From assembly GCF_013131805.1 (NCBI RefSeq), contig NZ_JABJRC010000007.1, forward strand, positions 186,001 through 250,000: 64,000 bases of DNA, read 5' to 3'. This document shows, one piece after another, positions 33,101-43,300 of the stretch. Under the pieces are notes generated by a model, which was given only the letters and a program-made list of their open reading frames with translations, searched no databases and was not told the origin of the DNA. Both the position numbers and the translations under genes were made by a program. The stretch's first letter is position 1, and each line of letters starts with the position of its first letter. This DNA comes from Kribbella sandramycini (GTDB taxonomy: Bacteria; Actinomycetota; Actinomycetes; Propionibacteriales; Kribbellaceae).

Positions 33101-34021
33101 CTAGCGTGGTGGCCCCGCCACCACATTGATGAGTGCTTCGTCGCTCTGGTACCGCTCCAGCTGCGCGCGCACCAGCCGGGCAACCCGCGGCTCGAAAGCC
33201 GTCGAGGCGCCGCCGCGATGCGGGTTGATCAGCACATTCGGAGCAGACCACAGCGGATGACCAGTGGGCAACGGCTCGGGCTCGGTCACGTCGAGCGCGG
33301 CGGCGATCCGGCCGGTGGCCAGCTCGGCGACCAGCGCGTCGGTGTCGACGATCACGCCGCGGGCGACGTTCACCAGGAGGGCGCCGTCCTTGAGCTGAGC
33401 GAGGAATTTTGCGTCGACCATCCCGCGGGTCTCGTCGGTGGCCGGCGTCAGCAGGACGACGACATCCGCACGCGGCAGCAGCTCGGGCAGCTCGCCGATC
33501 GGGTGGACGCCGTCTCGCGGACGGCGCGCCACGCGCAGCACCTCACACTCGAACCCGGCCAGCCGCCGTTCCAGCGCCTCCCCGATCGAGCCGTAGCCGA
33601 CGATCAGGACTGTGCGGTCGGCGAGCGACTCGTCCATCTCCAGGTAGTCGACGGGCCAGTGGCCGGCCTCCTGATTGCGGACGGCGCGCGGGATCCGCCG
33701 GTACGACGCCAGGATCAGCCCGACCGTCAGCTCCGCCGTCGACGCGTCGTGCACCCCGCGGGCGTTGCAGAGGCTCACGCCGTCGGGCAGCACCGGCAGC
33801 ACGCCCTCGAACCCGGCCGTCTGCAACTGCACGACCTCCAGCGCGGGCATCGCCGCGAACACGGCCGGAAAATCCGTCGCCACCATGTACGGCGGCACGA
33901 AGAACTCGACCTCGTCGAGCCCCGCGCTCCCGTCGGCGGGGACCGTCTTCACCCCGACCGGCAACCCACCGAGGACCCGCTCCGGATCCGCCCACGGCAA
34001 CCACGCCATCACATCACGCAT
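33101..34021 (-). CDS. D-isomer-specific 2-hydroxyacid dehydrogenase
   Basis: A 306-residue protein from ATG 34021. It has the NAD motif TVLIVGYGSIGEALERRL, the catalytic Arg in LVNVARGVIVDT, a Glu in LDVTEPEPLP and the His in LINPHRGGAS. It reduces or oxidises 2-hydroxy/2-keto acids; the substrate is unknown. It is 13 bp upstream of the propeller gene on the same strand and may be cotranscribed with it. Confidence 0.88.
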   Translation of the reverse strand: MRDVMAWLPWADPERVLGGLPVGVKTVPADGSAGLDEVEFFVPPYMVATDFPAVFAAMPALEVVQLQTAGFEGVLPVLPDGVSLCNARGVHDASTAELTVGLILASYRRIPRAVRNQEAGHWPVDYLEMDESLADRTVLIVGYGSIGEALERRLAGFECEVLRVARRPRDGVHPIGELPELLPRADVVVLLTPATDETRGMVDAKFLAQLKDGALLVNVARGVIVDTDALVAELATGRIAAALDVTEPEPLPTGHPLWSAPNVLINPHRGGASTAFEPRVARLVRAQLERYQSDEALINVVAGPPR

Positions 34022-34171
34022 GCCCCAGAACCTACTCCGCCGCACGGACAGTTTCCTGGCACAGCACCCTTCGACCGGCTTTGAAACGTTTCCGCCGTGA
34101 CCCTATGTCACGTAACGCTATGACACCGAGGCCCGGCTCACCGGGCTCTACGAGAAGGCGGTGACGCGCAG

Positions 34172-35455
34172 ATGACGACGCTCGCTCAGATATCCATTGC
34201 CGGCGCCCTCACGACGCTGGCCCCGAACGGCCTCCCGTTCCGCTTCACGGCGTACGACGGCAGCGCCACCGGCCCGGACGACGCAGCGATCCACCTGCAC
34301 CTCGCGACCGAGCGCGGCCTGTCCTACATCCTCACCGCCCCCGGCGACCTGGGCCTCGTCCGCGCGTACGTCATGGGCGATCTCGAGATCACCGGCGTCC
34401 ACCCCGCCAACCCGTACGAGCTGATGCGGATGCTCCTCACCGAGCTGCACTTCGAGCGCCCCTCCCCCGCCGAAGCGCTCCGCATCGTCCGTGGCCTCGG
34501 CTGGTCCCACCTCAAGCCCCCGCCCCCGCCACCCCAGGAGCAGCTCCCCCGCTGGCGCCGCATCTTCGAGGGCCTCCTGCACTCCCGCGGCCGCGACAAA
34601 ACCGCCATCCAGCACCACTACGACGTCAAGAACCAGTTCTACTCGTACATCCTCGGCCCGTCGATGACCTACACCTGCGCCGTCTTCCCCACCCCGGACA
34701 CGACGCTGGAACAAGCGCAGTACGAGAAGTACGACCTGATCGCCCGCAAACTCGACCTCAAACCCGGTATGCGCCTACTCGACATCGGCTGCGGCTGGGG
34801 CGGCATGCTCCGGCACGCGGCCCGCGAGTACGGCGTCCACGCTCTCGGCGTCACCCTCGCCGCTGAACAGGCCGAATGGGCCGCGGAGGCCATCAAGCGC
34901 GAGAACCTGGAACACCTCTGCGAAGTCCGCCACCTCGACTACCGCGACGTCCCCGAACGCGATTTCGACGCCATCAGCTCCATGGGCATGACCGAACACA
35001 TCGGCGTCCGCAGCTACCCCGCCTACTTCGCCTTCCACCTCGACCACCTCCGCCCCGGCGGCCGCCTCCTCAACCACTGGATCACCCGCCCCGACAACCG
35101 CCCCCGCGCCACCGGCCCCTTCATCGACCGCTACATCTTCCCCGACGGCGAACTAACCGGCTCCGGCCACCTGATCACCCAAGCCGAAAACGCCGGCTTC
35201 GAGATCCGCCACACCGAAAACCTCCGCGAGCACTACGCCCTAACCCTCACCCACTGGTCCCAAAACCTCCAAACCCACTGGGACAAAGCAGTAGCCGAAG
35301 TAGGCCCCGCCACCGCCAAAATCTGGGCCCTCTACCTAGCCGCCGGCCGAGTCTCCTTCGACCGCAACACCACCCAACTCCACCAACTCCTAGCCGTAAA
35401 ACTGGACCCCCAAGCCAACGCCCACTTCCCCCTCCGCCCCACCTGGGCAAGCTGA
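34172..35455 (+). CDS. cfa: Cyclopropane-fatty-acyl-phospholipid synthase
   Basis: A 427-residue Cfa/CmaA-family enzyme. An N-terminal lipid-binding region is followed by the characteristic AIQHHYDVKNQFYSYILG, MTYTCAVF, SAM motif LLDIGCGWGGMLRHAA, and SSMGMTEHIGVRSY; ERDFDAI lies between. It methylenates unsaturated acyl chains of membrane lipids. The last third changes to A-ending codons (CTA, CCA, GCA). A 78-bp degenerate copy of its 3' end lies at 47442-47519. Confidence 0.92.
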   Translation: MTTLAQISIAGALTTLAPNGLPFRFTAYDGSATGPDDAAIHLHLATERGLSYILTAPGDLGLVRAYVMGDLEITGVHPANPYELMRMLLTELHFERPSPAEALRIVRGLGWSHLKPPPPPPQEQLPRWRRIFEGLLHSRGRDKTAIQHHYDVKNQFYSYILGPSMTYTCAVFPTPDTTLEQAQYEKYDLIARKLDLKPGMRLLDIGCGWGGMLRHAAREYGVHALGVTLAAEQAEWAAEAIKRENLEHLCEVRHLDYRDVPERDFDAISSMGMTEHIGVRSYPAYFAFHLDHLRPGGRLLNHWITRPDNRPRATGPFIDRYIFPDGELTGSGHLITQAENAGFEIRHTENLREHYALTLTHWSQNLQTHWDKAVAEVGPATAKIWALYLAAGRVSFDRNTTQLHQLLAVKLDPQANAHFPLRPTWAS

Positions 35456-35465
35456 CAACCGCAAC

Positions 35466-35912
35466 TCAGACCGGCGCGGAACAGAACGTCACTTTCGGAC
35501 CATCGACCGACGCCACCACCCCAACTTCGAAGCCGCGCTCCGGAAACTCTTCTCGCAGCGCCGCCCGCCAACAACGCGCGATCACCTCAGCAACGAACCG
35601 CAACGCGTCCATATCCGCTCGAGTCTCATTTGATCCAACAATTTCCCAGACCCGCAGTTGATTCAAGGTCGATTCGATACGGCGAACATCGCCATTCAAC
35701 TCAGCACGCCAGGCCGCAAAGTTCTCACCATCGTAGGAACGCTCCCACAGCACGCACCCCTCCACCTGAAGGAAGCGCGGAGAAAGCACCGCCGCGAACG
35801 CGACCAAAGCTGCCAACCCGACCTGATCCTTGAGATAATCGACGTAGTCGAGTGGACCGTCCCAGCCGCTCACCCATGACTGAATCTCTGGATAGTCTTC
35901 CGGGTCGTACAC
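35466..35912 (-). CDS. Hypothetical protein, possible orphan immunity protein
   Basis: A 148-residue soluble acidic protein (YDPEDYPEIQSWVSGWDGPL; AALVAFAAVLSPRFLQVEGC; AELNGDVRRIESTLNQLRVW). GTG 35912 has GGGAGG four bases upstream; GTG 35924 is an alternative. No family is recognised. It lies directly downstream of the RHS toxin island, on the island's strand, 35 bp after another small gene, which is where spare immunity genes of displaced rhs modules are usually found. That role is an inference. Confidence 0.5.
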   Translation of the reverse strand: MYDPEDYPEIQSWVSGWDGPLDYVDYLKDQVGLAALVAFAAVLSPRFLQVEGCVLWERSYDGENFAAWRAELNGDVRRIESTLNQLRVWEIVGSNETRADMDALRFVAEVIARCWRAALREEFPERGFEVGVVASVDGPKVTFCSAPV

Positions 35913-35947
35913 CGAACCTCCCACGCAGCGACCGCAGGCTCTCCCCG

Positions 35948-36217
35948 TCAGTCCGAATATATGTAGGCCTCGCCAGCCACCCGATCCAGCACCTCCGGAT
36001 CCACCACCGGCTCCAAAAGTTCGGTGAGGCGCCTACGCGCGAACGCCACCCGACGGAAGACATCCCGATCGGCGACATACCCCACCAGGACGGCCGGATC
36101 ACCCCCGAAGCTCACTCGAGAAAGTATCCGATCCAACGAAACGACATACTCCTCAAGGTCCCCGAAAACGCTCAGTAGATCCTCAAGCGGAACCTCGACA
36201 CTCGTTCTCTCACTCAT
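35948..36217 (-). CDS. Small hypothetical protein of the RHS island
   Basis: An 89-residue, mostly helical acidic protein (SVFGDLEEYVVSLDRILSRV; RRLTELLEPVVDPEVLDRVA). ATG 36217 is preceded by a good GGAGGTGG. No recognised family. It forms a two-gene unit with the 148-residue gene below it and begins 143 bp downstream of an orphan rhs fragment, so it may be what is left of a swapped-out toxin/immunity module. Confidence 0.5.
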   Translation of the reverse strand: MSERTSVEVPLEDLLSVFGDLEEYVVSLDRILSRVSFGGDPAVLVGYVADRDVFRRVAFARRRLTELLEPVVDPEVLDRVAGEAYIYSD

Positions 36218-36360
36218 CCAACCACCTCCGTCAATGCCACCGAATGCCTTCAGGCGCCCTTGCTCTCCTTACTGGTACCGAATCGCGCGAACAACTGGCC
36301 GTCGTCGCAGGGGACTCCGAGCCGAACTCAGTTTCGGAACCACCGGTGCGAACGGGCTTC

Positions 36361-36420
36361 CAGGCCTACTTGGCCCGGAAGAGGTACTTGCCGATCAGTT
36401 TGCCGGCTACCCCGCCAACC
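36361..36420 (-). pseudogene. Orphan fragment of an rhs gene
   Basis: About 58 bp nearly identical to the intact rhs gene at 38193-38250. The reverse-strand translation GGVAGKLIGKYLFRAK matches GGIAGKLIGKYLFRAK of the RHS protein and then hits a stop. It directly abuts a broken moaD copy, so it is a recombination remnant. Confidence 0.75.
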
Positions 36421-36423
36421 CAC

Positions 36424-36639
36424 GGATCGACCTTCGCCAGGCGGCGCGCATCGCCGCGGTAAGTGTTCACGTGGCGGGCGGATGGCGCCCTGTTCGTCGC
36501 TGGAGCCGCCGGCGCAACGCCGGCTTCAGCGCGGCCACCACCTCGCGTACCGGCGCGATCTCGACCTCCTCGGCTCCACCCCCGAACGGACGAAGCACGG
36601 TCCGCAACCGAACGACAACAGTTGACGTCAGCGTCATCC
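36424..36639 (-). pseudogene. Broken copy of the MoaD/ThiS-like gene
   Basis: Reverse-strand translation from ATG 36639 gives VVVRLRTVLRPFGGGAEEVE, closely matching VVRLPTVLRPFAGGAEQVE of the intact gene at 31711-31977. After RRRL the frame shifts (the DEQGAIR segment continues in another frame) and the C-terminal Gly-Gly end is missing. DNA similarity continues to about 36430, where it joins the orphan rhs fragment. Confidence 0.75.
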
Positions 36640-36745
36640 ATGATCCCGGCAATCTCCCGCATCGTCCGCTCGAAGGCCTCAGGCAGCCTGGGCCAGCCTG
36701 CCCCTCGCGAATCCACGACAAGGCGAATCGAGATCGACCTACAGA
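36640..36745 (-). other. Degenerate gene remnant downstream of immunity gene 1
   Basis: The reverse strand can be read as RLVVDSRGAGWPRLPEAFER then TMREIAGIMDD, without a start. A similar segment lies downstream of immunity gene 2 (about 47850-47950). Both share an AGGCGAATCGAGAT stretch. It looks like the same lost small gene duplicated together with the immunity gene. Confidence 0.45.
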
Positions 36746-37300
36746 CTAGTGATCCGCGACCGGCAGCAGACCAAGCAACTCCGATCGTGCGATGTAGACG
36801 CGCGCCGGGCAATCGGGCAGGTGGTCTGGGGGCCGACTTTCGAAAACCCGGTAAGGTCCAGCACCGATCACCTGAGAGACGAACTCTGCACAACGCGATC
36901 TTGGACTGTTGACCCGAAAATCAGCCATGTCAGGGTGCGCGAGGTCAGCCAGCCAAAGATTCGGCCGGATGAGTTCAGTTGTGCCGTCTTCACACCTCCA
37001 GCCCGCTTCGTCGTCAATCGACCAACCGGTGACTGCCACCATCCGCACGATGGTGGCTGACTCGTCTGATCCTTCGAAGTAGTTGTGAATCCGGTCCAAC
37101 TGCCGCACAGCCGCCAAGATCAGTTCACGGTTTTTCGCGGCGAAGCTCAGATTGCCGAGGAACGCCAACTCACTACGCCTGCTATAGATCGGCACCTCGT
37201 CGAAGCTGGCGACCTCCGCAAAGACCGCCGGGTCCGCCACCTCGTTCTCATGGAACAGTCGCTCGAAATCAGCTCCGAAGCTGGTATCAGAAAAAGTCAT
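36746..37300 (-). CDS. Putative immunity protein for the RHS toxin
   Basis: A 184-residue soluble protein with no signal peptide. ATG 37300 overlaps the rhs stop codon by four bases (ATGA), the usual linkage of a polymorphic toxin to its cognate immunity gene. Recognisable stretches are YSRRSELAFLG, KNRELILAAVRQLDRIH, TGWSIDDEAGWRCEDG and WLADLAHPDMADF. The family is not known to me. A paralogue more than 90% identical beyond the first 18 residues lies at 47998-48546. Expected role: neutralise the C-terminal toxin of the RHS protein in the cytosol. Confidence 0.75.
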   Translation of the reverse strand: MTFSDTSFGADFERLFHENEVADPAVFAEVASFDEVPIYSRRSELAFLGNLSFAAKNRELILAAVRQLDRIHNYFEGSDESATIVRMVAVTGWSIDDEAGWRCEDGTTELIRPNLWLADLAHPDMADFRVNSPRSRCAEFVSQVIGAGPYRVFESRPPDHLPDCPARVYIARSELLGLLPVADH

Positions 37301-40300
37301 CCTGGCACATTCCATCCATAGTTTCTCAGCCACTGGTAGGTCCTGCGAGACCACTGCGGATTCCCGTCGTGGAAACTACCGTCCATATTGATACCCGCTG
37401 CCCCCCGGGAACGTCCCTGCGCATGCCATTGACTGCCCTTGACGGTCTTTTCCGGGCCATCGATTCGGCCGATCTCGCGCGGCGCTCTTCCCCGATCTAC
37501 CTCCCTCTGGGCAGCCCGGCCGTTACGGTCGTTGAACACAGCCTGCCACTGCGCACTTCGCTCATCAATTGCGGCGTCCGAGTAGTTGTCATCCGGCACC
37601 CAGTCGCTTCCATCGCCGCAGTTGTGAACCAAGAGCGGCATACGCCCAGCGACAACATAGTACGTGTGAGCCTCGTTGACGCTGAGGTTGAAGACTCGAA
37701 CTACCGACTCGTAGACCCGAGCCCGGGTAACCGCAACCGGTCGAGATCGGTCGAGAGAGCCCAGTCGGTCCCCGACCACCAGTTCGCTCGCGTCCGCCCA
37801 CCGCTGCGTCTCCGGAAGGTAGAACGGGTGTCCGTCTGTCGCGGTCAAAGTTGCAACTGACTGTTTCCCGTCCTTGCCGGTCACGGCCAGTTCAAGGTCG
37901 ACCAGATCTTTCGCGCCGTAGCCGCTGATAGTTCTCACAACTGGCTGGGCGAACAGCTTGCCAGTTTTTGGGTCAGCCGCCAGGACGAGATCGCCGAGTT
38001 TGACCTCTTCGATCGGCTTCTGTCCTCCATTGGCCATTTGCACCAGAGTTCCGGCGCGGAATGAGTTTCTCAGCGGGCACGAGTCGGCTAGCTTCTCCTC
38101 GGCGGCACGCAGATCGTCCTCGGCCTTGCGGACACCCTTGACTCCGTCGATCATCTCGTCCGCGAGGTCTTTTATTCGGCCGATCAGCTGCCAAGCCTTC
38201 TTGGCCCGGAAAAGGTACTTGCCGATCAGTTTGCCGGCTATCCCGCCGACGAAAGAGGTGAGGACGGTGACGCCGGTCGAGACGCACGCGCCGATATCAC
38301 CATTCGTGAAGCAGTTGAGGGCATCGGTGATGCCCAGCTCGTCGGCGACGATCTTGACGAGGTCCTTCACTACTCGCTTGATGCGTTCCTTGGCTTCGTA
38401 GGCCTTCTGCTGGTGGTGCGAGATTTCCTGCTCGACCGACGGGCCGGAGGAGGTGCTGGTCTTGTTGTTACTGCTGTCGCTGTTGCCGGAGGTGGGCAGG
38501 ACGCCGGTTAGAGCGGGCTTGCTGCCGGGTGTGGGGTAGAGGGGGCCGCCTTCGTCGCCTGGGTTGATGGGGAGCAGGCCATCGGGGTCGGTGAAGGTGG
38601 TGGGGTTGTTGTTCGAGTAGGCGTAGGCGTTCAGGGTTTGGGGATTGGAGTTGTCGACCAGCGGGTCGACGCTGATGAACTTGCCGAGCTTGGGGTCGTA
38701 TTCGCGGGCGCCGAGGTGGGTCAGGCCGGTCGAGGGGTCGTCGACGCCGTTGACGAAGCCTCGTGCCTTTGGATTCCACGTGGACGACGGCGTACCGCGC
38801 GGGTTTCCGAAGGGATCCATGAAGCGGCGCGAGATTGTCGTGGACAGGCCGCCCACCGAGACTGTTGCAGTGCCGTGGGGATCGGGCATGAGGTACTCGA
38901 CCGACGACGGGTTGTCGCGCATGGCGATGGTCTTGCCGCCGAAGTCGTAGTACCTGATCGACGACAGGGTTTCCGTCGGCCCCTTCTCCCAGCGCACCTC
39001 AGCTGAGGCGAGATAGAGGGTCGCACCCTTCGGATCGTGACGGATCAGACGGTTGCCTTCGGCATCGTAGACGAAGCTGGTCTCCCCACCCGGCCCGGTG
39101 ACCGAGGCAACGTGCCCTTCGGCGTCCCAGGTGAAGTTTTCGGTGTCACCACCGACGTTGCGAGACGACATGTTGCCAGCGGCGTCGTAGGCATAGGAGT
39201 CGGCCGAGGTCCCTCCCGGCCCGGAGGCCGAGACACCGGTGACCGCATGCGGCCGCGCGGCCGTCGCTGCGGGGTACGCGTACGTCGACGTCGTGTTGCC
39301 GTCGGCCTTGTGGTCGACGACGGTTCTACGGTTGCCGGCAGCGTCATAGGTGTACGACTGCCAGTAAGGCGCTGGCCCGCCGAGCGTCGCGGCACTTCGT
39401 GCATCCGCGCAGGTGCCCGCAGGCGTCCATGCTTCCGTCGTTCGCCGGAGATAGTCGTTCGCGAAGCATTGGAGGTCCGTCGAGCTGCCGAACTTGTGCG
39501 AGATGGACTTCACGTTCGCGGCATTGTCGTAGGTGTAGGTGAACGTGTCGTCCGTCTTTGCGACGCCCTCCCGATCGACCGTCATCGATGTCAGGCGCCG
39601 GCTGCCTCGCTCGTAGGCGAAGGTCTGGTACGCCGTTTGGCCGGTGCGCTGACCGACGTGGTACTGCAGCGGGTCGCCGTACTCGCTGTACTTCGTTTTG
39701 GCGACGTATCCCTGCCAGCCTCCCATGCCGTCCGGATTGCCGGCCGCGTCGTAGTACATGGTGACGGTCTCATCCGGCAGGCCGGGCGTCGAGGGCAGCT
39801 TCGCTTTGTCGACGCTACCGTCAGCCTTGTACGACGTAGTACTGCTGTATGTGCCGGCGAGTTTGCCCTCGGATGCCGGGATGACGACCTGAGTTCCGGT
39901 CGGACGATCCATCGCGTCGTAGCCGGTCACCGCCGAGACGTAGTCGTTACCGCCGACGGTCCGTGTGGACGATGTCAGCAGACCCTTGCCCAACGTGTCG
40001 TACACCCAACTGGCGATCGTCGGGCCTGTCGCCGAACCAGAGCGAACCGCAGTCTTACGATCAAGCTCGTCGTAGGAGTAGTGCAGCTCCTGACCACGAG
40101 CGTCCTTCGTCGACAACAGGCGGTCGCCGTCGTCGTAGACGGAGTTGACGACTCCCTTGTCCGGGTCGCCGGTGCGGATCGGACGGCCGCGCAGGTCATA
40201 ACCGAATGTCCATACGCTGCCGGCCTCGTTCTTCACAGAAGCGAGCTTGTCGTCGGTTGTGTAGGTGTAGGTCGTCGAGTCGTAGGCACCGCTGGCCGCT

Positions 40301-43300
40301 CGCCCATGATACTGCCTCAGCTCAGTCTTCCGGCCACGTGCGTCGAACAGCGTGCTCGTGGTCGTGTCGCCCTCTGGCGGGACGACCGTCACCGCGTCGC
40401 CGCCGTAGGTGGTTGTCGTGCGCCACTTCTCGGCGTTGTCCGCGATGAGCCGGGAGACAGTCAGCCGGTTGGCGCCGTCGTACGTGTTCGCCGTGCGCGA
40501 GGCCAGGTTCGTCACATCGGGTTGGAACAACGTGTTCGTCGGCTGTGAGTTGTCGTCAGCGTACGGCCCGTTCGTAAATCCGACGTTGCCGCGCTCGTCG
40601 TACAGAGTATCCACCAGGACACGACCGACGCCGTTCGCCGCGGGCGTTTGAACCTGCCGCGGGCGGAGTAAGCCGTCAAGGAGAGTCCGGCTTGTCTTGT
40701 AGGTCCCGTCCGGCTTCAGCTCTTGCGTCACGACGACGTTCGGCGCGTTGTTGGGTACGACATAGCCGAAGGTCATCGAGGCGGTGGCCCCGCCGGACTT
40801 CGAGCGATCCGGTAGCCAGACGCCGGTCAGGCGACCGAGCGCGTCATAGGTCAGGTCGGTACGCCGCTGGTTCGCGTCGATTTCGGCAATCGATGCGCCC
40901 CAGGCCGGCGCCATCAGGGTCGTGTTGGTGTAGCCCTTGGCATCGGTCGTCTTGGTAGCGGTGACCGGGCCACCGGTGGCCGGTGTGAACTCGACCTTGC
41001 TCGTCCGGCGGTTGAGTCCGTCGTAGGTCTCGGTCACTCGGCCGAGCGAGTCGTAGACAGTGCGGGAGCGCTGCTCGTAGACGGGCGCGGTCGTCCAGCC
41101 GGTCATTGACTCGACTTTGGTGATCAGGCCGCGCACCGGCTCCGCCGTCAGGCTGGAGGCGCCGTCGTAATAGCTGCGCTGGTCGGAGATGACCTGGGCC
41201 GGTCGCTGCGGAGTCGCCGTACACGCGACGGAGACCTTCTCCTCGCGGCTGACGGGGCCCCAGATCCAGCGCGCATCGTTCGAGGTGTAGGTGAGACGGG
41301 TACACCTGTCGTCCGTGCTCGTCGCGATATCGCCTCGGTCGTCGACGGAAGTCGGCAATCCGTGCCCATCGAACGTCGTCAGGAGCTGAGTTTTCCGGTA
41401 GGCGCCGCTACTGAGTCGAGTGCGCGTCACCTGATCCTTGGTTCTGAGAAGCAGTGCGGTGTAGCCACCGGCGGAACCGGTCGAACTCGTCCACGGTGTT
41501 GAGATGGTGCCGCTGACCTCGGCGCCACCGGAGCCGTTGTAGGTGATCTGCTCGCGAACGAAGCCGTTGTACCGCTCGGCGTCGGCGATCGTGTCCCCCT
41601 GGCTGTCGGTGACGCTCGCCGTCTTCCGCGACTTCCCATCGGCGGTCAGGTAGTCGTCATCCATACCGCGGAAGTAGGTCATCTGCGTCTGCGTCTGGTT
41701 GCCGGCCGGACCACTGCGCACGTTGACCTTCGAGTATCCGCGCCAGTCACCCCAGCTCCGGTACTTCAGCAGCGTGAGCTCGTTGTCGTCGAAGTGCCAG
41801 GCAGGTGTCCCGACGTACTCGTACTGCGTCGTCTGGTCCGGTGCGTCCGTGACGCGGTCATCGGTCGAGACCGAGGTGACGACGTACTTGTGGAACCAGT
41901 GCTGGGTCGGGGCCTCCCCACCGTCGATGGTCCACGAGACCGGGAAACAACGTCGCGCGTTCGTCGCGGCACTGGCCGGTTTCGACGTCGGCGTGCAGTC
42001 CGCGTCGCTGTAGTTGACGTGCGTCGAGAGACCGGACTCGGAGTTGATGATCTTGACCCGGTACTTGTTCATGGCCGGCGCGCCGTCGCCCTTCGCGTCG
42101 ACCCGGTTGGGTTTCGATTCGCCGAGGAAGGTCACGGTCGGGTTGGCCACCGTTCCGCCGACGCGTCCCTGGTGGGTGATCGAGGCCAGCCACAACGACG
42201 GAGCCACATCCGTGCCGGGGAACTGGTGCGTCAGAGTCCAGGTGTCGACGGGCGAATAGATGTTGTTGGTCCCGAGAATCTGCGTGTTGATCGTCGTCAG
42301 GCGCTTGCGCGTGAAGAACGACGGAGACGTGCGGTTGGGGCAGGTCGTGGACGACGTGCAGAGCTGGTCGAAAGGGGTGTCCGGCCAGGCGGACGCGTTC
42401 GCGGCGGTCAACTGCGCGGGATCACAGGTGATGGCGCCCTTCGGGAGGCAGCGCTCGGAGACGCCGAACTCGACGCGAGCCGGGTAGGCGGTGACCGTCT
42501 CGTTGGCGTCCTGCACCTTGCCGTAGTTGATCCGGAACGGATAGCTGGCCCGCTGGTACTGCGAAACGCCGGTGTTGTTGTTGCGTCCGTAGTAATTGCT
42601 CTCCTGAACGTACTCATACGTCATCAGGTTCAGGCTGGGGTCGACGACCTTGTCGACACTCCAGCGCCAGCCCTGAGTACAGAAGGCGGTGGCGAAAGTC
42701 GACTTGTAGCACGGCTCGCCCTCGTGGTTGCCGAACACCGGGACGGTGCTCACCGAGTTCGCCTTGTCACCGTTGGTCAGGTTCGGGTTCACGCCGAAGA
42801 AGTACTTCGTCCCGTCGGTCGTGGTGACCAGCCAGTGTTCGCCCTTGGCGACGCCGTCGGTGGCGTTGACCGCGCCGTACTTGCGCTGGATCAGCGTGCC
42901 GTCGTCCTTCTCCAAACGGAACGTGTCGATCTTGGTCTCCGGATCGGAGCTGAGCTTGAACAGCTCCCCGGAGTGACCGCCGAGCGAGAGGAAGGCGTTG
43001 TCCGATTTCCAGCAAAGATCGCCGGTCTTCGTCTTGTTGTTACTCGAAGCGGTCAAGTCGTCGGCACACGAGACATACTTCCGCTCGATGTATCCGGGCT
43101 CGAGGGTGTACCCCTGCCCGACCCGGGAGGTCTGGTTGTTGGTCGAGGCCACCTGGCCGTCGATCGAGGCCGAGCTGTAGCCGATGGAGAGCTCGGGCTT
43201 CGGCCCGGTGGTCCCCGGCGGGACGCGCAGCGGATAGTTCCAGCTGAAGTCTCCGGTCTGCCCGCCTGCATTCCACGCCGACGACGGTGACAGCGTGGTC

